From: Mucidula mucida | Lineage: Eukaryota; Basidiomycota; Agaricomycetes; Agaricales; Physalacriaceae | Assembly (NCBI GenBank): GCA_015501055.1 | Contig: JADNYV010000446.1 | Location: 1 to 28,003, forward strand | DNA: 28,003 bases | Direction: 5' to 3' | Shown here: piece after piece, positions 9,000 through 20,300 of the stretch | Position numbering within the stretch: position 1 is the first letter of the stretch | Layout: each line of letters starts with the position of its first letter | The notes under the pieces: generated by a model | Database searches by the model: none | What the model saw: only the letters and a program-made list of their open reading frames with translations | Told to the model about the DNA's origin: nothing | Translations under genes and position numbers: made by a program

Positions 9000-10725
9000 G
9001 TTACATACAACAATATGCTTAAGCTTGAATGTCTTTGCGGGAATAGCTCCCAATTCATACAAATAGGCTCCCATGAGTTTAGACTGGACACTCGTCAGTC
9101 ACTGTGGCGCAGCATGAAAAACCAAAACTCACCCCTTGAATGAAGTTGGATCTATCGAGCTTCTCGTTCGTCGAGCTATAAACGGCATCTCATCAACTAA
9201 GCACACTCATTGAAAGAGCCCAACACATACTAAGCACCGTCATCGCCTCTCCCCATCGGCAAGAGTACAACATTGCCACCGGGATGGACCCACCGTCGCG
9301 AGCCATGTCAGGCTCTACCCCGTAGACCTGGCGCATAGCCTCTCTCGCCGCCTCATAGTTCCAGTGGTACATGTCCGCGGCCCAAGGCTTTCCGCCGGGC
9401 ATGTTCTCGATGGACATTGTGTTTTTGCTGCCCGACTTGGCAAACTCGGATTCGAGGTACGACGTGACAAGGGAACGGATGTTGTCTGGTGTTTGTGGAG
9501 GCACCAGTCTGACGGATAGACTCAGAATCATCCTCGAACGTGCTAGCGGACATACCTAAGACTGAACGAGCCAGTGACCTTGGCGGGGATAACAGTCTTC
9601 GCTACGGCTCCGCCTTCAATACCATGGAGTGACAATGCCGGCGAGCGCATGCGGCCCATGAGGACATTGACTTTGTTTGGTGAGAGAGTCATCTTAGCAC
9701 CGACAGCGGTCTCGATGTCGTTGATGTCATAGTCCATGCGCTCATGGACAGCTTGTTCGTCGGCAAGAGGGCTGGGCACCATGTCCTCTATTCCGGGTAT
9801 GAGAATGTTTCCTTTAACGTCGACCAGTTTCGACATGAGCATGACGAGGTCTGTCATGGGCTCGTGGATGGTGCGGCCGAACATGCCAGAGTGGAGATCC
9901 CAGGCAGGTCCAGATACGGTGACTTTGAAGTAAGAAATCCCGCGTAAGTCGTAGGTGAGGATGGGGGTGCGAGTGTTGAGCCAGTTGTTGTCAGACTATC
10001 AAGCGGATGGTCATCGACTGAATAAACGCGAAAGAGACGCGTCAGACTGACAATACAGACGCAGTCGACATCTTCGAACCAGCCTCCCTTCTTGACTTCC
10101 CTCTCTACGAGTTCATCAAGTCCGTTACTGCCGCTTTCTTCCATACCCTCAAAGCAAAACTTAATGTTGACTGGCAGCTCTTGTTTATTTTCCGAATGCC
10201 ATTGCAAGACGTTGAGCCAACCGAGAACAGGACCTTTGTCATCTGTAGATCCGCGGCCAAACATCTGTCCATTAGGACTAACAGTCAATATGAAGGGTTC
10301 TGTGACCCATCCATCGGAAAAATGAGCTTGAACGGAAACTGTTTGTATCAAGAGACGTCAAACAGGGATTAAATACACACGGGCTGCACGTCAAAGTGTC
10401 CGTAGATCAAGACTGTCTTCTTGCTGGCATCGTTACCGGTGCTGCCCAGGACAGCTGGTGGCAGCGGGAGCTCTTGATCGTCCATGATATGCTTTCCAAG
10501 ATCTACGAGCTTCGTCTCGACGTCGTACGATTTGAGCTGAGCGTCTAGCCAGTGGGCCATCTTGAAGACATCATCGCGATGCTTAACATCGCCGCTAACA
10601 CTGTTGTCTTATCTTTAGCGACTGTTGCGTATTGCTAACGGGATAAGTACGAACCTTGGCATCGCAACTGCTTCGGCCAAACGTTGAATGAACGACTCTG
10701 CATTGACATCGATGAACCCAGGCAT
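8931..10725 (-). CDS. DUG1: M20 family Cys-Gly metallodipeptidase (DUG1/CNDP2-like), damaged
   Basis: Exons on the minus strand: 10725-10655, 10600-10381, 10326-10052, 9995-9556, 9508-9231, 9175-9133, 9083-8931. The family hydrolyses Cys-Gly and similar dipeptides in the cytosol with two metal ions, in glutathione turnover. Seen in order: AVAMPSVSGD, GHFDVQP (metal His), GRGSTDDKGP (bridging Asp), FEGMEESGS (catalytic and metal Glu), ISDNNWL (metal Asp), WDLHSGMFG, SLSLHGIEG-like, PGGKPW and GGSIPV. Three lesions follow. At the exon 2/3 junction (10381/10326) one base is missing, so VQP cannot join AHFSDGW in frame. Between GGSIPV and NVVLLPMG (about 9275) some ten residues are absent and the frame is lost. 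The final metal ligand, His in the usual DDGAH, reads Tyr (DDGAY) across the junction 9231/9175. The C-terminus also runs past its usual end (YLYELG) for about 40 residues to TAG at 8931. The start at 10725 gives a short leader typical of the family. Confidence 0.82.
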
Positions 10726-11178
10726 GATGGACGGGGGATATTCGCCATGACGTCCAATGTTATTGAAGAATGGTATGCATTTGCACGCGGGCGGTCATAG
10801 ATGGCCTTTTGCATGAACCACACGACCCAGACTATACTAATGATAATTGAATGAGAGATGCAAATGGTGAGAGATTTGTTTCCGCTCGGCGCGGACAGCT
10901 GGTATCGGGTGTCAGCCCGTCACCTCCTTCATCTCGTATTTGGTTGGTTGGCCTTCGTATACAGCACTCAGCAATCTCAGGAGGAGCTATCGACACTTTG
11001 ACATCTAATACAGGGGGCTGGTGGAGTCGATAGTGCGTGGATCCGGACAATATTTACGAGCGACGTGAAGTATCATATCTTTGGAGGGATCGAAGACGCG
11101 AGAATGCAGCGAAGCAGAAGAGAAGAGCAGGAAAGGGCGCGTCAATTAAGCGGCTTCCTAGAAACGACTCGGCGAAAA
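10726..11178. other. intergenic, no gene seen
   Basis: The upstream region of the dipeptidase gene and the 3' flank of the next minus-strand gene. Open frames here are short and without splice support. Confidence 0.4.
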
Positions 11179-11726
11179 TTAAACGTCCGAATTAGGGCAT
11201 GGAACGTGGTAACTTCTCGATCGATCGATGATCGATCCTAATTTTGAATCGTATGGACTAACGCCGACATCGTAGCGCGATAAGGCAGCAGAGGTCGATG
11301 CAGAGGCAGTCAAGGTCCGTTTGCTACATTCAGTGGCACGTTATCCACGACATAACAATGTTGCTGCCATTTTTACTCACCTGATAACCTCTTGAAACTC
11401 GATTTCAGTGAAAAGCTTGACAGGGCGCCAGACTAAAAATAAATGCTCAGTACGTTTCATTGATGATTTCAGTGCCTGTTTTCCGTGGACGTCATTCTTG
11501 AAGCTTACATACCTGCTCCTTGCATAGGCTTTGGGGTTCTCATGATACTTGAGTTCGCGACGCCACCCTGTGAACTTGAGACGCGTTGGGATGATACGGT
11601 TACAGGCACCGGACGGAGAACGGAAGCAAAATTGATCTCACGGCGTGTTATCAGCGTGTAGAGCGCTAGTCCTTCGGTAGGTTGTTGTGCAAACCCACTC
11701 ACTGGCGTCGTAACAGATCTCAGCAT
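11179..11726 (-). CDS. small unknown protein, possible mitochondrial presequence (114 residues)
   Basis: Four exons on the minus strand, 11726-11703, 11636-11513, 11432-11381 and 11323-11179, total 345 nt and keep one frame through canonical introns of 66, 80 and 57 nt (donors GTGAGT, GTATGT, GTGAGT). The product begins MLRSVTTP, continues with a basic, hydroxylated, acid-free stretch (ASVLRPVPVTVSSQRVSSS), then WRPVKLFTEIEFQEVIR, and ends YHVPCPNSDV at TAA. An N-terminus rich in Arg/Ser with no acidic residues is usual for a mitochondrial import signal, which is an inference. I do not recognise the family. It is divergent from the KRE6-like gene, whose ATG lies 185 bases away, so the two probably share a promoter. 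Confidence 0.5.
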
Positions 11727-11910
11727 TCTCCTATCTGTATTGCTTGTTATCGGCTACTATTTGGTTATCGGCTGCCATTCAAGTTGAGATTGATCGGGGA
11801 GCCGCCACGAAGCCTGAAGTGAGCTATGCATGACGCGTAAAGTGACGATTATGCGGCGGGTCCATTAAAAAATCGAATTTCGCACGGTTATCTCATTCCC
11901 TCCTACCACC

Positions 11911-13842
11911 ATGTCTGCTGAAGACCTGCCACCGCCGCGCCCCTTCTTTATTGCAGGCGATAGAGGCAGCTTTTCCAGCATTGAGAGTGGCTCTGACTCG
12001 GATTCACCTGTATCTTCTCAGCGACGAGCTCCACGACGGGCGAGGCGTGCATCTGCAGACTGGAATGCCTCGTCCTTGTATTCCGATATTCCGCCCACCC
12101 CTACCTCGGCGACTCCCTTGAATGTCCTTCCGCGTCCCCCACCATCATCCTATGTCTTTCCATTCCAGAGTCACCCCGGAAACCCCGATCCGGGAACTTC
12201 TGTTCCTGGTCAGTCCCGGCGGAGTTCTGTAGACAGTCTGCAGAGTCCGTATCAAACATTCAGCCAGTCTAGTCATCCTGAACCACAGTCACAGCCTCCT
12301 TCTGTTGACACTCATTCTCCCACTGTCACTCGCAATCATTCTGAAATTCCCAGGGTGTCCTCTACCTCCACCTTCCGTGCCCCGTTTCTATCACCAGCTT
12401 CTCGGCCCTCCTCCACTCTTTGGAGCCCCCCTTCCTATCCATTCCTTAGTGGCGCTGGTCCTGACTCACCGTCGGGTTCTTCAACCGCGCTCGCCCTCAG
12501 CCTTGCCAAGAGTAAACCGCCAGGTCCAAGTACCAAGATTCCCGGCAAACTCACCAAAGAAGATAAGCCATGGATGGTCAAAAAAGCCGGAAAAGAGCGT
12601 GCCGCTTGGTGGATCACTGTCTTTTGCTTCTTCCTCGGCGTCGGAGGAGCTGCTGTCCTAGTCTGGCGCGGCATTGCTGATGTCGAGTTGCTGAGTGACA
12701 GCGAACTTTGTTCAGTTCTCGACGAAGATTGGAGCAATGGCATATCGGACGATAATTGGGCCCGCGACGTCCAGCTTGGAGGCTTTGGGTATGCTGTGAT
12801 CCTACCTTTCGACGTACCCACGCTCACCTTTTCTCCTCAGTAACGGCGAGTTCCAGATCTGTACAGCCGACTCCAAGAATTCGTACATCCAGGACAACCA
12901 GCTTTACATCATGCCGACTCTCACCTCTGACGACATTGGTAAAGACTCGGTCTTGGACGGGTTCACGTACAAAGTCGACTCTTGCAGCACCAATAACGCT
13001 TCGGCCTGTACAGCCAAGTCATCCAAGAGCGGGCACACCGTTATCAACCCTGTCATGAGCGCGCGCCTCACTACGAAAGGCAAACACACGATTAAGTACG
13101 GCAAGGTCGAAGTTCGTGCAAAGCTTCCCCGCGGTGATTGGCTCTGGCCCGCTATCTGGATGCTTCCTCAGGATGACTCCGTCTACGGCCAGTGGCCAAT
13201 GGGAGGCGAGATAGATATTATGGAGGCGCGAGGCAATGGGCCCGATTACGGCGCACAAGGGTACAACTTCGTTCGAGCTTCTCTGAATTACGGACCCATG
13301 GCTAGTCTCATCACCAAAATCTATGGCTGGTGGCAAGTGAAGCGTGGTGGCTACAATGAAGGCTTCCATACGTACACTCTAGAGTGGAGCAAGGATTGGA
13401 TGAGGATATACGTCGACAGCCGTTTGCACGCTATGCTTGATCTCGGCGTGAGGAAGGAGAAGCAGAGCTTTTTCGAACGGGGAAATTACCCGGAGACAGC
13501 GCAGAATGGGAGTTCAGAAGTCGTGGTGCCCAATCCCTGGGAGTTCGGGAGCTGGATGGCGCCGTACGATCAGGACTTTTACCTGATCATTAATGTGGCG
13601 GCGGGTGGGACGAGTGGCTGGTTCCCCGATGGGGTAGGAGACAAGCCGTGGCACGACGGCTCATCGTCCGCTATGTACGATTTTGCTAATAAGCAGGATA
13701 CGTGGAGCGCGACATGGCCAACGAATCCAGATGACAGAGCTTTCCGAATGTGAGTTCGAGCTTGTTCGATCTGCGTCGGGTACTGATCTATTCATTCAGT
13801 GACTCCGTCAAGATGTGGAAGTTAAAAGATGGCTCGTGTTAG
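11911..13842 (+). CDS. KRE6: KRE6/SKN1-type beta-glucan synthesis-associated GH16 membrane protein
   Basis: Three exons, 11911-12788, 12841-13749 and 13800-13842, give 609 residues. The protein is a type II membrane protein of the secretory pathway needed for beta-1,6-glucan in fungal walls. Residues 1 to about 225 are a Ser/Pro-rich cytosolic tail, as in the yeast homologues. One transmembrane helix follows (AAWWITVFCFFLGVGG, about 232-250), then the lumenal glycosidase-like domain. Markers of the domain are ARLTTKGKHTIKYGKVEVRAKLPRG-type strands, GDWLWPAIWMLP, and GGEIDIMEARGN, in which E-x-D-x-x-E is the GH16 catalytic pattern (about residues 415-420). The C-terminus ends KMWKLKDGSC at TAG. 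Splice junctions are phase 2 and restore GGFGNGEFQ and FRIDSVKMW. The ATG is the first in a long open frame and is preceded by an A-rich, then pyrimidine-rich leader. Length and layout match the family; no damage is seen. Confidence 0.92.
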
Positions 13843-15244
13843 GATTATCACTCTCGTTAACTTTCGTTGTTGTTTTGCTTTCTGGTATACCCGCTGCGCT
13901 CCCTTTCGATATCCAAACCTCATCCTAAAAACTCTGGACTGACTCATCGAACGTTTTTATACAAGTACTTTTTGTAGCTACGTGTAACTGAATTTATAGA
14001 TGCTCCTCATACATGTATTCAACGTACAATTGACTATATCGGTATTCAAATACATTTCTCTCCCGAGAACGAGGAAGTCAGAAGGTCTGCGATTTTTGAT
14101 TAACCCCCTCGTAACAGTCCAGTCTACAGGACTATGAAACCTTCACTGGCGGTGCGACGATGCGAAACCTCATTCGCCCCTTCGTCCACCATGTAATTAA
14201 CAAAAAAGGTCACGCCACGTGGTATGTGTCACGCTTAGCTTCCTTCCATTAACCATTTCGCCTCCGCGGGGTCATACAAACGGTGTTGTGAATCAGCCGA
14301 TGGCTCTAGCAACAACCCCATTGTACAATTACGGGGAGGGGATCCTTATCACTTTCAGTACTCGAGCACATATAAGCTTTCAAATCTCATCGTGCCTCCA
14401 TTCGAGGACCTGCGCGTCAAAGCAGTAGCCTTCAGCTAAGATTTTGCGAGGAATGCGACGATCTACTCGGCTCATGGTTGGAAGGCGAGTTGAACTGTTC
14501 GCCTTTTCTCGTTCATGCTGGCCGCCATCAGGAAGCGGTGGAAGCGCTGCAACAGATCTCCAGTTTCAATGGTGCGCCACTTACGTTGGATCTTGACGAC
14601 GTGGAATATGTACCCGCGCGTACTTACTTATTATTCTTTTCGCGAGCGCAAGCGAGCAATTTAGAGTTCGTGAGCCGGTCTAGATGAAGACATGCACGTC
14701 GGCCACACTTTTTTTGTGGATGGCGAGCAGCCCCTTCATATCTCCTTCGTTCGTCTGCGAAATTGTAGAGGCGTGAGGCTTTGGTGCGTATATATCAATC
14801 AGGCTGCCACGTTGCGACTATGTCTGTGCCGGAGCTAAATCATCTCTACCGCCATGCTTCCCGTTCAACGCCAACTTGCACACTTCCTCACAAGTCTGGA
14901 TGCACACATTTCACGCGCGAAGACAACGTGTTCTCTTCGCCGAGCCAACACATCTATTGCACGGCTTCGTTCATACTAGCATAGCCACACTCACTGGTTT
15001 CTTTATGGCGTAGACGCTCTTGCTGGCGCTCAGCATCTTACAGCTCTATTTTAGTCTCGCGTGTAGAGAACGTGACGCGGGTTGTGATCGCGACAGCACC
15101 TATGAGCGGCGACTAACGGTACAACGATCAACATTACTATGGGCAGGGCAAAGTGACGAAGAATCTGTTCGAACTTGGATTACCAAACGCACTGCACGAA
15201 AGTACAGTAGATATAAGTTCAGCGAATACATTGCGCGTTGCAGT
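13843..15244. other. 1.4 kb without an intact gene
   Basis: This follows the KRE6-like stop. The first 200 bases are T-rich and probably its 3' untranslated region. A fragment resembling an MFS transporter is at 14478-14630. The remaining open frames are short and have no convincing homology or splice structure. Confidence 0.45.
14478..14630 (+). pseudogene. possible MFS transporter relic
   Basis: One frame reads NCSPFLVHAGRHQEAVEALQ followed by ISSFNGAPL. Fungal SVOP/sugar-type MFS proteins have a loop after helix 6 with ESPR/Y-FL, then GR-x2-EA-x2-L-x2-I-x2-x-NG; the spacing matches. No helices are recognisable on either side, so at most one exon survives. The match is short and may be coincidence. 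Confidence 0.28.
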
Positions 15245-16609
15245 CTACCAATCGACTCTTCCGTACGGTGTCTCTAGAATCGGGTGACATGCAACCTTCA
15301 GCGTCGTTAAGATCTCTTTCTTCACGTCGTCGTCGCTCAAGCCCTCAAATGGTAATCCCCTACCTACAGAAACTTCATCAAACCCTCTCTCACGGAGCAT
15401 TTCCACCACATCCCATTCGTTTACCTCATGATTCCACACCAAGTGGAGTGATTTCAGATTGGGAAGAAATGCCGCATCTCTCATCTGGAGGATGAATGCT
15501 GGAGAAAGGGAGTAATTTGGGGCGATGGTCGTAAAGTTGGGTTCCTGGATAATGAGGGCGTGTAGTGTTCCATGTACTGGTTCTAGCAACTCGAGCAGGC
15601 CGGCGGTACGGATGGGAACGCCTAGTAGACGCAACGTCTCGAGGGAAGAGCCTTCTACGAAACGAATGAGTCCCTGCCCAGGGTTGAAGTGGTACTGAAC
15701 ATCAGGGAACATGTACTCGACGCTCAGCTCCTTAAAAGTGGGAATGGTGCATATGGTGCGGTTGAACGATTCAAGAAGGTGTCCCTGTGTGATGTAGTGG
15801 ATGTAGAGTGTGAAGGAGGTGAGGTGACTCAACCCGTGAAGTATGCGCTGCAGCCTAACGGAATCTCCATGTCGATCGCCAATGATGCAAATTGCTTCAA
15901 TATTAGGAAATGTCGCGGCGAGTCCATCAAAAAGACGCCCGCTGTAATCCCGCACTCGACGCGTCCACAAGTTCCTAGATGCAACAACGCTGCTTGAGAC
16001 GTCGTGTTCTGTCGCCATGTGAATTCGTCGTATGCGGGGAGCATCTAACAGGACGGCATCAAAAACGGCAGAACCAGCCTATTGCCGCGCATATAGGCCT
16101 ATATTCTTCAAGACCGGCAGTGATGAGCCTCGCAACAAAGAAACTATGAGTTCGTCGGGATATCCGCCTCCACCGCTGATACCGCCATGAAACTCGATGT
16201 CTCTGCAACGATGGAGCTCAGACCGGATGAGGGGGACGCTCGGCGACCGTGCTACTGGCTGGAATCGGTCGGGTTGCGGCCGACTCGGAAAGACAAGTGC
16301 CATGATGGACACAAAAAAGATGAGAGTGATCTCCAGCGCACCAGAAATCCGAAGATAGTGGGAAATAATCTCGCTCTGAACGCGACGGACGTACCACCGC
16401 GTTTCGCCGTAGCAGATTGTTGTCTGCCTTGATAAAGAGAGTATGATGTCAGACCATAGTTTGGGATTGGCATGCGCAACCTTCCGCAGGTAAGACGAGA
16501 TGTGGGTGAAGTGGAGAGGAAATGCAAGAAAAAGAGATCTGCAATGATAATTGAGGCAGTTTTCAAACACTTCGTCCCAGATATCGGCTGGAATGGTAGA
16601 TGGAATCAT
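15245..16609 (-). CDS. F-box-like protein with leucine-rich C-terminus, interrupted by one TAG
   Basis: A continuous minus-strand frame runs from 16609 to the stop at 15245, broken only by TAG at 16079-16081. The start ATG gives MIPSTIPADIWDEVFENCL, the usual opening of Agaricomycete F-box proteins, which recruit targets to SCF ubiquitin ligases. Downstream, segments such as SLRGSSLPVLKNIGLYAR-type and APRIRRIHMA, SLETLRLLGVPI and FLPNLKSLHLVW resemble irregular leucine-rich repeats of this class. The two parts are in one frame with no stop between TAG and the following Met, so they were one protein of about 455 residues. A 39-nt intron (donor at CCG|GTCTTG, acceptor AATAG) could remove the stop but would also remove conserved-looking residues and is shorter than any other intron here. 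An upstream in-frame ATG at 16732 is less likely because that extension lacks the family look. Large, fast-evolving F-box families often hold broken members. Confidence 0.55.
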
Positions 16610-17341
16610 GGTTATGTAGATGAATAGATCAGAGGCATCGTTGTCTCGGACCTGTCGTTCCAGGCGGAGTTTCAAGTTGCCGGTGATTGCCGCTCTGCAA
16701 GCTTTCCAAGTGTGGCGTATTAGGCAAAGCACAAACAGAGCATAGCAGTTTCGCGAAAACGCCGTAGGAAATTGACGGGTAGCACGCTTGAGGACACAAT
16801 TTGCCCTATCAAAACGGCTCAGGTCTCATCGGATTTTGGATGGCATTCCGGGACGCAAGGAAAGATGATGAAGAACTTCGAAGTCGATAGACCAGAACGA
16901 GAATGAACCCGGGTCCCTTTGACCTTCCCGCTCGCTTATCATTGGCTGCTCCTACTTTTTTGGGTTTCTCCCGAGTGCCAGCTCTCTCCACTCCTTCCTT
17001 TCGCCTGTTCGTTGAAATCCTATTGATAGCCGTCAATCGCACCTTCTTCTTGCCCCTCTGTACCCATCCTTTGGGTCTTCCCAAACGAGATTATCGCCTC
17101 TTTCAGAATGACCGCCAAAATTAGTATACAGCTGACTTTCATTGGGGAAGCTCAGTGCGACTAGTAGGTGATAACGATTGTAGGAGACTTTGTACATTTG
17201 GGAATTATGATTAGGAGGCTAAGAGGGTGTGTGCTAAGGGATACAACATTTGCAGTTTCGGTCTTCTAAATATTAAAAATCATAACGAGATCAGAGCGCG
17301 AAGGAGATTCTACGATACATAGCAGAAAACATGAACTTGAA
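16610..17341. other. intergenic, no gene seen
   Basis: Between two minus-strand genes. It contains a plus-strand pyrimidine-rich tract (about 16940-17080) followed by a short ATG frame at 17107, which looks promoter-like but leads nowhere. Confidence 0.35.
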
Positions 17342-20300
17342 TTATTGAGTGCTCGACGAATTATCTGCAATGAGGTTCAGAGAGGGATTCCTTGCTGTAT
17401 AGGAAAGAAGACTCACTGTAGACGTGATGGTACTGATCAGGCATGAACATACTATGAAGGTGGTCTTGGTTCGGCTGCGGAACTGGGGGCGGAGCGGGAG
17501 GATATGCATTCCCTCCAACCAAAGGCGGATATGAGGAGTAGTCATTCCAGTACTGCGGGTACCGGGGATGATGCTCGGACCCATGCGTACTGTGTCGCCG
17601 GTCCAGATTCAGCCCGGTACTATATACCTGCGGTAGGCCCGACGTTGATACCGGGTAGTTGCTTGGATTCTCTCCCTGCCACGGACGTTCGTACGGGGGG
17701 AAATATGTCGCTGGTGACTGTGAGGATCCTGTGGCGCTGTACTGTATGTCGATAGCACCAGTGGGCGTATATACGGATGCAGGGGCGCCGGATGGTGGAT
17801 AATTGCTTCGCATCGGAAAATTCTGCGAGGCGCGACGACTTGGCGGGTTTTCCATTATAGTGTCGTTCAAAGGATGTTCCGCCGTACGTTTGAATCGCTC
17901 CGGTGCTGGAAGCCCAGCTTTTGTGGCGTCATACTGAACTTTGGCGCCTTGAAGAAGGTCTCGTGCACGACTCGCACTCGGCCAAGTGGTCTCCATCTCA
18001 CCCAGAATCTCCATGCATTTGGACAGACGGAATGACACTTGCGGATTGCCGTGATACGCGGACACTACGTTGGCTAAGTGGGGGGAAAAGTATGGGAAGA
18101 GATAACTCACTGCTCGCAACGTGCATGATGCTGGCTGTAAAAACGTAGTAACACAAAAAGACTGGCGCGCCGCTCAATGGATAATTCTCCATGTAAAGCG
18201 TTGCTAGGAGAATGTTGATTTGCTTTCTTGAACAGCGCATTGAGGAATGACTTACCGATGGAAGTAATGTGGTTAGCCGCACTAACGCATAGTTCGTAAC
18301 TTTTTTGTGCGCCTTTACGGGATTGTTCGTCAGTAGGCCTAGAGAATGTGCGGTTAGCTAATAGATACGAAATCTGTCGCTGATAAACGCACTGTTTGTG
18401 ACCAATGCGTATGCTGTAGAATGATCAGTCCATCAAGTACAACGCAAATCGCGAGAAATACATACAAAGGTCTATGCAATAGGAGCACGGCACACCAGTA
18501 TTGCATATGCAGAGTTAGGACATGGGGAAGGGGAACAGGATACTTCGATGATCCTGGATCATGCTGAAGGTGCTCGGGCAGTTCAACAAGCCATTTGTCT
18601 AGGATACCCTCTAAGAACACGGACTCGCCGTGCCGACTGGAGACAGGGCGAACGGCATAGATAGCCTGAATTATCATGCTGATGATCCCGGCTACAATCC
18701 AATCAGTACACAGCGTCTGGACAATTTAAGAAGCTCACATAAGGTGGCGCTCGCATTGAAACAAGAAATGATACGACTTGGCCGGGGCTGTAATTCACGG
18801 GAATCGCGTCGCGATAAGCTTTGATGTGTCCATTCCTCATGCTCCTCCGCCTAGATGACAGAAATGTTTAACAACGACCCAAGGTCACGGAATCGAGCAG
18901 CTCACATCTTGCACTGTAGGAAGGAGGGTGTCAAAATCCCGCTCGAAGATAGACAATGGACGGCCTGACTAAGTTAGAGTATTTCGTCAAGGAAAGGAAA
19001 GGAGCATACCTATATACGAAGAAACATACTTATCCATCACCACACACGAATACCATATTCGCCTGCGAGTCTGAAGTTCCCACTCGCTGAACAACCTTCC
19101 CCCAAGTTCCTGCCTCGCCCATCCGTCTGCACTCCGGTGCATCCCCAGGTCCTGCGCCATACGGATAGCCATTCCAATGTACGTCCATGCCTGTGCCATG
19201 GCACCGATTCCGATCTCTCGATACCCCATAAGCAGCAGTGCCTGGCACGTCGTCGGACGCGAACTGGCATGGATACTCTCCATATGTCGTTTCGCCTGAT
19301 CAAGGTAATCATCCCCTGCCTCCCACATCATTGAGCGATCTGTGGGAGGAGGCTTGGCAGGATCAGACGAATATCGCGCAGCAATGGAGAACATGACCAG
19401 GAGAAGGACAGGGGGGACCCGTCGTGGACGACGGTTGAATGGAGATGCCGATGACGAACGAGGAGATACTCCTTCATTGGCAGGCGATTCGGCACTACCA
19501 AATCATTTAGCCAGAGAACATTCGTCGTTCATGTTCAAGCACTCACCCAGCACGAAAAGCTTCGCGGAACGCCTGCTTATGAATGACTGGTAAAAATGGA
19601 TGAACGTGAGCAAAGTACAAATCGAGTAGGTGCTCTTGAGTAGTCAATGACGGTAGACCGTCGGAAGAAAAATCATCCTCGGATGTCTGCTTGGAGAGGC
19701 CTGATTGGAGCGCAGGCCAAACTCGGGCTTTAGGAAATCGCCTGTCATAACGCATAAATCGTTGAGCCTAGCCATCCGGCGGTATATAAAGGATGGACAC
19801 TGACCAGATACCACCTTCATTCCTACTGTCGTAGCGAGCTTTACCGTGCAACAGGTATAGACCGCTTGCTTTGCCATGGTACCGTACTTCTTCGTCCTCA
19901 TTCAGACTTAACTGACCAAGTGCCCCAGTCAAATCTTCTTCATCACTTTCGGAGCTACACGATCCGGCTGGGCTTACGCTTCTCTTTGACCCCGAGCTCT
20001 GTTCAAAGTCGCTCGTCGTTCGGCGCAGAGATGGACCGAGTTGATCTATAGCCTGCCGAGGTGGCGATGTATAGCCCAGAGAGTTGTGTCCAGGACCGGG
20101 AGGAAAGGTCGCGGACGGAGGCGCCGAAGATGGATGGCCAGGATAAGGAACTTCGACGTTGTCGATACGCCGTCTCAGTCGACGGCCAGGTGAGTGACTT
20201 CCGTCGCTAGAAGACATAGGATCTTGTTGATAAGAAGGGGCCCGATTCATGGGAACGGTGGTCATTATCGAGGACAAGGTTCGACCAGCACGAGCCTGGT

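Noticed and set aside
12305..12827. Alternative-frame ORFs over the KRE6-like gene on both strands
   Set aside because: Shadows of the Ser/Pro-rich tail of that gene; no independent support.
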